From positions 1,355,001 through 1,419,000 of the forward strand of contig NZ_CP120467.1 in assembly GCF_029983095.1 (NCBI RefSeq): 64,000 bases of DNA, in the 5' to 3' direction. The position numbers and the translations under genes are program-made. Shown here one piece after another: positions 58,379 through 64,000 of the stretch; the first letter of the stretch is position 1; each line of letters starts with the position of its first letter. The stretch comes from Enterococcus montenegrensis (GTDB lineage: Bacteria; Bacillota; Bacilli; Lactobacillales; Enterococcaceae). Under the pieces are notes generated by a model that was given only the letters and a program-made list of their open reading frames with translations, did not search any database and had not been told where the DNA came from.

Positions 58379-58566
58379 TTTGTATTCATGAAAACATGGA
58401 TACAAACCAAAGCAGTTTGTATCTATGATGGCTAGGGGATTTTGGAATGACTTTAAAGCCACGTAGATCAAGAATCTATAGTGGCTATTTTTATACCATC
58501 GAAAAATGTATTTTTCGTGTCAGGTGTTCACTGTAGATTGTTGTATCTTAGGTGGGCACTTTTTTT
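58377..58566 (+). promoter_or_regulatory. Seven-segment domino attenuator (Tyr/Phe) of the aro operon
   Basis: Pairs: 1 (58377-58390):2 (58395-58407), 2:3 (58415-58427), 3 (58421-58433):4 (58457-58468, one bulge), 4:5 (58474-58486), 5 (58474-58483):6 (58529-58538, one GU) and 6 (58524-58538):7 (58545-58559). The 4:5 stem is followed by ATTTTTAT and the 6:7 stem by seven T. A small hairpin (58500-58517) sits in the 5:6 loop. Alternation matches the Trp leader. Pairings are visible; the regulation is inferred. Confidence 0.75.
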
Positions 58567-58604
58567 GTACCCATAGGCTTTAAAAATTTAAGGAGTGAAA
58601 AAAA

Positions 58605-59468
58605 ATGGAAATAACTGGTTATACCCGTTTGGCAGGTCTTATTGCTAAACCAGCAAAGCATAGCATTTCACCATTAATGCACAACACCGCTTTTAAAGCC
58701 AATAATATTGATGCAGTTTATTTGTCTTTTGAGGTTGAAAAGCCACAATTAGCCGCTGTAATCAAAAGTATTACGGCACTGAATATGATTGGTGCAAATG
58801 TTTCAATGCCCTATAAAATGGCCGTCATTCCTTATTTGGATGAATTAAGTGAGGCAGCCAAATTAATTGGTGCAGTTAATACAATTGTTCCTTCAGGTAA
58901 TGGGCTAGTAGGACACAATACCGATGGAAATGGTTTTATGCGTAGCCTAGCAGATATCAATGTGGACATTATCAAAAAAGAAATGACCATTATTGGTGCA
59001 GGTGGGGCAGCGACAGCCATTTGTGTACAAGCTGCCTTAGATGGGGTCAAAAAAATTAATGTTTTTAATCGCCAGGATGATTTTTTTGCGACAAGTCAGG
59101 CAAAGTTAGAGACAATAGCGCAAAAAACACAATGTACGATTACTTTACGTGATTTGGCAGATACAAAAGCAGTAAATACTGCGATTTACCACAGTCATTT
59201 ATTAGTAAATGCTACTGCTGTCGGCATGAAACCAAATGAAGATCAGACTGCACTTTCTGATTTTAGTGCCTTTCACGAAAATTTAGCCGTCTATGACGTC
59301 ATTTATAATCCAAGGGAAACAAAATTATTACAAATTGCAAAAGAAAAAGGCTTAAAAACAGCTAATGGCTTAGGTATGTTACTGTATCAAGGTGCCTATG
59401 CATTTGAATTATGGACCGGTAAAAAAATGCCGTTAGAAATTGTTAAACCACTAGTAGAAAACAGTTAA
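58605..59468 (+). CDS. aroE: Shikimate dehydrogenase
   Basis: A 287-residue NADP enzyme that reduces 3-dehydroshikimate. The substrate-binding SISPLMHN near 20 and NVSMPYK near 65 hold the catalytic Lys; GHNTDGNGFM near 104 and the Rossmann GAGGAATA near 130 follow. AAGGAG precedes ATG. It is the first gene after the Tyr/Phe attenuator and 14 bp before aroF. Confidence 0.94.
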   Translation: MEITGYTRLAGLIAKPAKHSISPLMHNTAFKANNIDAVYLSFEVEKPQLAAVIKSITALNMIGANVSMPYKMAVIPYLDELSEAAKLIGAVNTIVPSGNGLVGHNTDGNGFMRSLADINVDIIKKEMTIIGAGGAATAICVQAALDGVKKINVFNRQDDFFATSQAKLETIAQKTQCTITLRDLADTKAVNTAIYHSHLLVNATAVGMKPNEDQTALSDFSAFHENLAVYDVIYNPRETKLLQIAKEKGLKTANGLGMLLYQGAYAFELWTGKKMPLEIVKPLVENS

Positions 59469-59482
59469 AAGGAGCAGATAAA

Positions 59483-60508
59483 ATGATTGTAATTATGAAG
59501 CAAGGTGCCACGAAAGAACAAGTAGAATTAGTTGTTAAACGAATTAAAAAAGAAGGACTTGATGTAAATATCGATCAAGGAACTGAACATATTGTAATTG
59601 GATTAAAAGGCGATGTTAGAGGGATGCAAGATGTGCCTTTTAATACTTACGAAGGTGTCGAAAAGACACTAAAAATTTCCAACACCTACAAATTAACCTC
59701 TCGGGAATTCCACCCAGGAGATACTGTTGTTGATGTAGATGGTGTTAAAATTGGTGATGGAAGTTTTGTAACAATGGCTGGACCTTGTTCCATTGAAGGC
59801 TTAGAGCAAATTCGAGAATGTGCCAAAATTGCGAAAGCTGGCGGTGCACAAATTTTACGAGGCGGCGCTTTTAAACCCCGAACTTCACCTTATGCTTTTC
59901 AAGGTTTAGAAGAAGAAGGGCTAAAATATATTCGCCAAGCGGCCGATGAATTTGACATGAAAGTTATCACTGAAGTCATGGATGAAGGCCATATTGAGAT
60001 GGTGGCTGAATACAGCGACATTTTACAAATTGGCGCGCGTAATATGCAAAACTACAAATTATTGCAAGCTGTCGGTAAAACTGGCAAACCAATCGGCTTA
60101 AAACGCGGTATCGCAGGAACAATTGATGAATGGTTAAATGCGGCAGAATACATTGCGGTTCAAGATAAATCTCCTGTAATTTTTATTGAGCGCGGAATTC
60201 GCACTTACGAAACTGCCACCCGGAACACTTTTGACTTGTCTGCTGTTCCTTTGATTAAAAAACTAAGCCACTTTCCAATTATCGTCGATCCAAGCCATGG
60301 TACTGGTGTCTGGGATCTGGTTACACCAATGGCTAGAGCAGGTGTGGCAGCAGGAGCTGATGGCATGATCGTTGAAATTCATCCTGATCCAAAGAACGCT
60401 TGGTCTGATGGACAACAATCATTAAATGAAGAAAACTACATGAAGATGATGCAAGAAGTTACTATTTTAAATGCTGCGATGGAAAAAATTAAAGAAATCG
60501 AGGGCTAG
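59483..60508 (+). CDS. aroF: 3-deoxy-7-phosphoheptulonate synthase (type I-beta)
   Basis: A 341-residue DAHP synthase that commits PEP and erythrose-4-phosphate to the aromatic pathway. The N-terminal ferredoxin-like domain (about 1-85) is the feedback region of the I-beta class; the barrel carries [22 protein letters not shown] and DPSHGTG. There is no chorismate mutase domain. AAGGAG precedes ATG. Confidence 0.93.
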   Translation: MIVIMKQGATKEQVELVVKRIKKEGLDVNIDQGTEHIVIGLKGDVRGMQDVPFNTYEGVEKTLKISNTYKLTSREFHPGDTVVDVDGVKIGDGSFVTMAGPCSIEGLEQIRECAKIAKAGGAQILRGGAFKPRTSPYAFQGLEEEGLKYIRQAADEFDMKVITEVMDEGHIEMVAEYSDILQIGARNMQNYKLLQAVGKTGKPIGLKRGIAGTIDEWLNAAEYIAVQDKSPVIFIERGIRTYETATRNTFDLSAVPLIKKLSHFPIIVDPSHGTGVWDLVTPMARAGVAAGADGMIVEIHPDPKNAWSDGQQSLNEENYMKMMQEVTILNAAMEKIKEIEG

Positions 60509-60510
60509 TT

Positions 60511-61575
60511 ATGTGGGTTGATTTAAAGGAACATTCCTATGAAATCATAATAAAGCGTGGTGCATTGGAACAGTTGGGAACTTGGGTTGCTTCTTTATGG
60601 ACACCACAAAAAATAGCAATTATTACCGATAGTAATGTCGCGCCTGTATATAGTCAAACGGTTATGAAGCAATTAACTCGTGTAGGTTTTTCACCCTATT
60701 TAGCCGTAGTTCCGGCCGGAGAAGCAAGTAAATCTTTAACGCAAGCTGCACAATTGTACGACTTTTTAGCCGAAGCAGGATTTACCCGTAGTGATGGGAT
60801 TATTGCTTTAGGCGGTGGTGTAATTGGTGATTTAGCCGGTTTTGTTGCTTCGACATATATGCGGGGCATTCATTTTTTGCAGATTCCCACGACCTTATTA
60901 GCGCAAGTTGATTCAAGTATCGGTGGTAAAACAGGCGTCAATACGCAAAAAGCAAAAAATTTAGTTGGAACTTTTAGTCAGCCAACAGGGGTTTTAATCG
61001 ATCCAGCTGTTTTAAAGACTCTCGAAATACGCCGTGTGCGTGAGGGAATTGCAGAAATTATTAAATCGGCAGCGATTGCTGATTTAATTTTATGGGAGAA
61101 ATTAAAAGCGTTAAAAGATGAAGCAGATTTATTAAATCAGGCAGAAGTTGTTATCACGTCAGCACTTGAAGTAAAGCGTCAAGTGGTGCAAGAAGATGAA
61201 TTTGATAACGGAATGCGACTCATTTTAAATTTTGGGCATACAATCGGCCACGCAATAGAAAATACTGCCGGTTATGGCGTTATTAGCCATGGCGAAGGCG
61301 TTGCTTTAGGTATGGTGAAAATTAACAGTGTTGCTGAGGCAAAAGGGTTATCTCCAGTGGGAAGTACCGCACAACTAAAAGAGATGATTACAAAATTTCA
61401 TTTACCTACCCGTCTACCAACTTGGGATGAACAAGCGCTGTATAGTGCAATTACACATGACAAAAAGGCTCGTGGAACTAATTTAAAATTGATTTTACTA
61501 AAAGAAATTGGGGAAGCAAAAATTGTTGAAGTTCCCTTAACTGAAATGAAAGATTACTTAAAGGAGGCGTTATGA
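60511..61575 (+). CDS. aroB: 3-dehydroquinate synthase
   Basis: A 354-residue NAD- and zinc-dependent enzyme that cyclises DAHP to dehydroquinate. [20 protein letters not shown] near 91 and the metal His residues in [11 protein letters not shown] near 245 are present. It starts 2 bp after aroF, and its stop overlaps the aroC start. Confidence 0.95.
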   Translation: MWVDLKEHSYEIIIKRGALEQLGTWVASLWTPQKIAIITDSNVAPVYSQTVMKQLTRVGFSPYLAVVPAGEASKSLTQAAQLYDFLAEAGFTRSDGIIALGGGVIGDLAGFVASTYMRGIHFLQIPTTLLAQVDSSIGGKTGVNTQKAKNLVGTFSQPTGVLIDPAVLKTLEIRRVREGIAEIIKSAAIADLILWEKLKALKDEADLLNQAEVVITSALEVKRQVVQEDEFDNGMRLILNFGHTIGHAIENTAGYGVISHGEGVALGMVKINSVAEAKGLSPVGSTAQLKEMITKFHLPTRLPTWDEQALYSAITHDKKARGTNLKLILLKEIGEAKIVEVPLTEMKDYLKEAL

Positions 61576-62741
61576 TGCGCTATTTAACAGCAGGAGAATC
61601 TCATGGACCGGAATTGACTGCCATTATTGAAGGTATACCAGCAGGACTGCCACTTTTAGCAGCAGATATTGATGTGGAATTAGCACGGCGTCAAGGTGGC
61701 TATGGTCGTGGTGGTCGCATGAAAATCGAAAAAGATCAGGTTCGCATTACTTCTGGTGTGCGCCATGGTAAAACATTAGGCTCACCAATTACTTTAGTCG
61801 TAAAAAATCGTGACTGGAAAAATTGGCAAACTGTTATGGCTGCAGAAGAAGTAGCTAAAAAAGATCAAAAGCTCCGCCAAGTCACACACCCACGGCCGGG
61901 TCATGCGGATTTAGTTGGTGGCATGAAGTACCATCACGATGATTTGCGTAATGTTTTAGAACGTTCTTCAGCTAGAGAAACAACAATGCGGGTGGCTGTT
62001 GGAGCCGTGGCAAAAAAACTATTAAAAGAATTAGCAATTGAGGTGGCCGGCCATGTTACAGTTCTAGGTGGCATTAAAGCGAGCATTCCTGCAGAAATTA
62101 GCATTGCAGAAGTAAAGAAGCGCTCTGAGGAATCTGATGTTCGCGTAGTGGATGTAGCTGTTGAAGAAAAAATGAAACAGTTAATTGATCAGACGAAAAA
62201 AAATGGTGATACAATTGGTGGTGTTGTTGAGGTTTTAGTGGGAAATGTTCCCGCTGGTCTTGGTAGCTATGTCCAATGGGATACCAAATTAGATGCCAAA
62301 CTGGCCCAAGCGATTGTCGGAATCAATGCTTTTAAAGGCGTAGAATTTGGTGTTGGTTTTGAGTCGGCGAATTTACCAGGTTCTAAAGTAATGGATGAAA
62401 TTATTTGGTCACAAGAAACTGGTTACCGCCGGACAACCAATCACTTAGGTGGCTTTGAAGGTGGAATGACCAACGGTGAAACGATCATCGTAAAAGGTGT
62501 GATGAAGCCCATTCCGACTTTGTATAAACCTTTAATGAGCGTCGATATCCAGACAAAAGAACCCTACAAAGCGAGTGTGGAGCGTTCAGACAGTACAGCT
62601 GTTCCTGCTGCAAGTGTCGTTTGTGAAAATGTGGTTGCGACTGTCTTAGCAAATGAAATTTTAGACAAATTTTCCAGCGATTCTTTTGAAGAATTGAAAA
62701 CAGCTGTGGCCCAGTATCGCCAATACCTTAAAAACTTTTAG
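61575..62741 (+). CDS. aroC: Chorismate synthase
   Basis: A 388-residue enzyme that forms chorismate from EPSP with reduced FMN. The family start [14 protein letters not shown] is present, followed by [12 protein letters not shown] and the late [13 protein letters not shown] motif. ATG 61575 is chosen over 61572 because AAGGAGG lies 7 bases before it. It overlaps the aroB stop. Confidence 0.95.
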   Translation: MRYLTAGESHGPELTAIIEGIPAGLPLLAADIDVELARRQGGYGRGGRMKIEKDQVRITSGVRHGKTLGSPITLVVKNRDWKNWQTVMAAEEVAKKDQKLRQVTHPRPGHADLVGGMKYHHDDLRNVLERSSARETTMRVAVGAVAKKLLKELAIEVAGHVTVLGGIKASIPAEISIAEVKKRSEESDVRVVDVAVEEKMKQLIDQTKKNGDTIGGVVEVLVGNVPAGLGSYVQWDTKLDAKLAQAIVGINAFKGVEFGVGFESANLPGSKVMDEIIWSQETGYRRTTNHLGGFEGGMTNGETIIVKGVMKPIPTLYKPLMSVDIQTKEPYKASVERSDSTAVPAASVVCENVVATVLANEILDKFSSDSFEELKTAVAQYRQYLKNF

Positions 62742-62753
62742 GAGGTCTTTTAG

Positions 62754-63845
62754 ATGGAGCAAAAAGTTTTTATTGTAGGCTTGGGACTAATTGGCTCATC
62801 TCTTGCTTTAGCCATAAAAAAAGAACATTTAAACGTAAAAATTATTGGGTTTGATTGGCACGAAAAAACAGGTGCAATTGCCCTTAAAAAAGGTATTGTT
62901 TCCGCTTTAGCAACTGACTTTGCAGCAGGTGCCAAAGAAGCTGATATTATTATCTTAGCAGTACCAGTTTTTAAAACCATTGACTATTTAGAAGAATTAG
63001 CCCAATTGCAGCTAAAAAAAGATGTAATCGTAACCGATGTCGCCAGTACAAAAGGTCAAATAATGGTAGCTGCTACAAATTTACCATTTACTTTTATTGG
63101 CGGACACCCCATGGCCGGTTCACATAAGTCTGGCGTAACAGCAGCGGACGTCAATTTATTTGAAAATGCCTACTATATTTTTACAAATCAAAACGCACCG
63201 CAAAGTAAACTGCGCTTATTAGAAGAACTATTACGGGGAACTCGGGCAAAATTTGTAGAACTAGCGCCAAAAGAACATGACCAAATTACAGCTATGCTAA
63301 GTCATTTGCCACACATCATTGCAGCAGGGTTAGTCACGCAAGGGGACATCTTTAATCAAGAACATCCTCGCGCCAAACAATTAGCCGCCGGGGGCTTTCG
63401 GGATATCACGCGAATTGCATCTTCTGATCCGATAATGTGGACAGAAATACTGTTAAGTAATAAGAATGCGATTTTACAGCAGTTGGAAAGTTGGACCGAA
63501 GAAATGAAAAAAGTTCAAAATTGGCTAGTAACTGAGGATGAGGGTGCAATTTTTACTTTTTTTAATCAGGCTAAAGATAACAGAGACCGCCTGCCAGTTC
63601 ATAAAAATGGTGCGATTCCTGCCTTTTACGATTTGTTTGTCGATGTTCCGGATGCGCCCGGCGTAATTGCAGAGGTAACGGGTCTATTGGGGCATAATCA
63701 AATCAATTTAATTAATCTGAAAATTCAGGAAACTAGAGAAGATATTCACGGTATTTTGCAAATCAGTTTTCGCAATGAACAGGATTTAATGCGTGCGAAA
63801 GCCTGTATTTTGCAAAATACCAATTATCCCGCGCGAATTAAATAA
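62754..63845 (+). CDS. tyrA: Prephenate dehydrogenase with ACT domain
   Basis: A 363-residue enzyme on the tyrosine branch. The NAD site GLGLIGSSLA is near 10 and the prephenate site HPMAGSHKSG near 122. The C-terminal ACT domain (about 295-363, DLFVDVPDAPGVIAEVTGLLG) fits tyrosine feedback. AGGAGG precedes ATG. Sitting behind a Tyr/Phe leader fits its product. Confidence 0.94.
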   Translation: MEQKVFIVGLGLIGSSLALAIKKEHLNVKIIGFDWHEKTGAIALKKGIVSALATDFAAGAKEADIIILAVPVFKTIDYLEELAQLQLKKDVIVTDVASTKGQIMVAATNLPFTFIGGHPMAGSHKSGVTAADVNLFENAYYIFTNQNAPQSKLRLLEELLRGTRAKFVELAPKEHDQITAMLSHLPHIIAAGLVTQGDIFNQEHPRAKQLAAGGFRDITRIASSDPIMWTEILLSNKNAILQQLESWTEEMKKVQNWLVTEDEGAIFTFFNQAKDNRDRLPVHKNGAIPAFYDLFVDVPDAPGVIAEVTGLLGHNQINLINLKIQETREDIHGILQISFRNEQDLMRAKACILQNTNYPARIK

Positions 63846-63853
63846 GCAACTAA

Positions 63854-64000
<147 letters not shown>

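Overview
The window is ordinary low-GC Firmicute chromosome, most likely from the family Enterococcaceae (Enterococcus or a close relative). This rests on the gene order recU-ponA / nth-dnaD / ypsA-gpsB-rnpB-ypsC, a lexA-DUF896-tkt block, an EbsA-type protein, a full pyr operon headed by pyrR with a PyrR attenuator, a T-box in front of alaS, and strong AGGAGG ribosome binding sites. I see no rRNA, tRNA, CRISPR array, phage or intact insertion sequence. The genus cannot be fixed from the sequence alone.

Layout. 1-5.2 kb: a frameshifted lipoprotein phosphoesterase, then two PLP aminotransferases, an ornithine-cyclodeaminase-like enzyme and a PucR-type regulator, probably one amino-acid pathway of unknown substrate. 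5.2-8 kb: a 42-aa protein with a structured 5' leader, a decayed stretch, and a three-gene operon (alpha/beta hydrolase, unknown, isochorismatase-like). 8-11.7 kb: an SOS locus (lexA and a small membrane protein behind two LexA boxes), DUF896, transketolase. 11.9-25.4 kb: a glucosaminidase/LysM protein, cysK, perR-ridA, dnaD-nth, ponA-recU, ypsA, gpsB, RNase P RNA, an RNA methylase, an M32 carboxypeptidase, an HD phosphohydrolase and small unknowns. 25.4-39.1 kb: membrane proteins, a DEAD-box helicase, a GNAT gene with an early nonsense codon, an FGE-like protein, T-box-alaS, a CDF transporter, cardiolipin synthase, RNase H-like, EbsA, CBS, lspA, rluD. 39.1-49.7 kb: pyrR-B-C-carA-carB-pyrK-D-F-E, the complete de novo UMP pathway. 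49.9-54.3 kb: an ECF-type sigma factor, a membrane protein and an alpha-carbonic anhydrase, then rqcH and DUF1622. 54.6-64 kb: a hypothetical protein, a TrpXYZ-like ABC transporter, and aroE-aroF-aroB-aroC-tyrA-aroA (last gene cut by the window edge).

The most notable finding is a pair of related leader RNAs, one before the ABC transporter and one before the aro operon. Each has a consensus promoter, a short leader peptide with a strong ribosome binding site (one with two Trp codons, the other rich in Tyr and Phe codons), and then seven successive segments in which each can pair with the next. The relay ends in an intrinsic terminator. The segment count predicts that a ribosome reaching the stop codon masks segment 1 and drives the chain to termination, while a ribosome stalled earlier leaves segment 1 free and drives readthrough. 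The two leaders share sequence as well as design, so they look like one family of domino attenuators serving aromatic amino-acid uptake and synthesis.

Other observations worth checking are a 70-residue membrane protein under two LexA operators (a candidate SOS cell-division inhibitor), the sigma factor/carbonic anhydrase cluster, a leader with two mutually exclusive pairings before the 42-aa gene, two broken genes, and hairpins inside the pyr operon.
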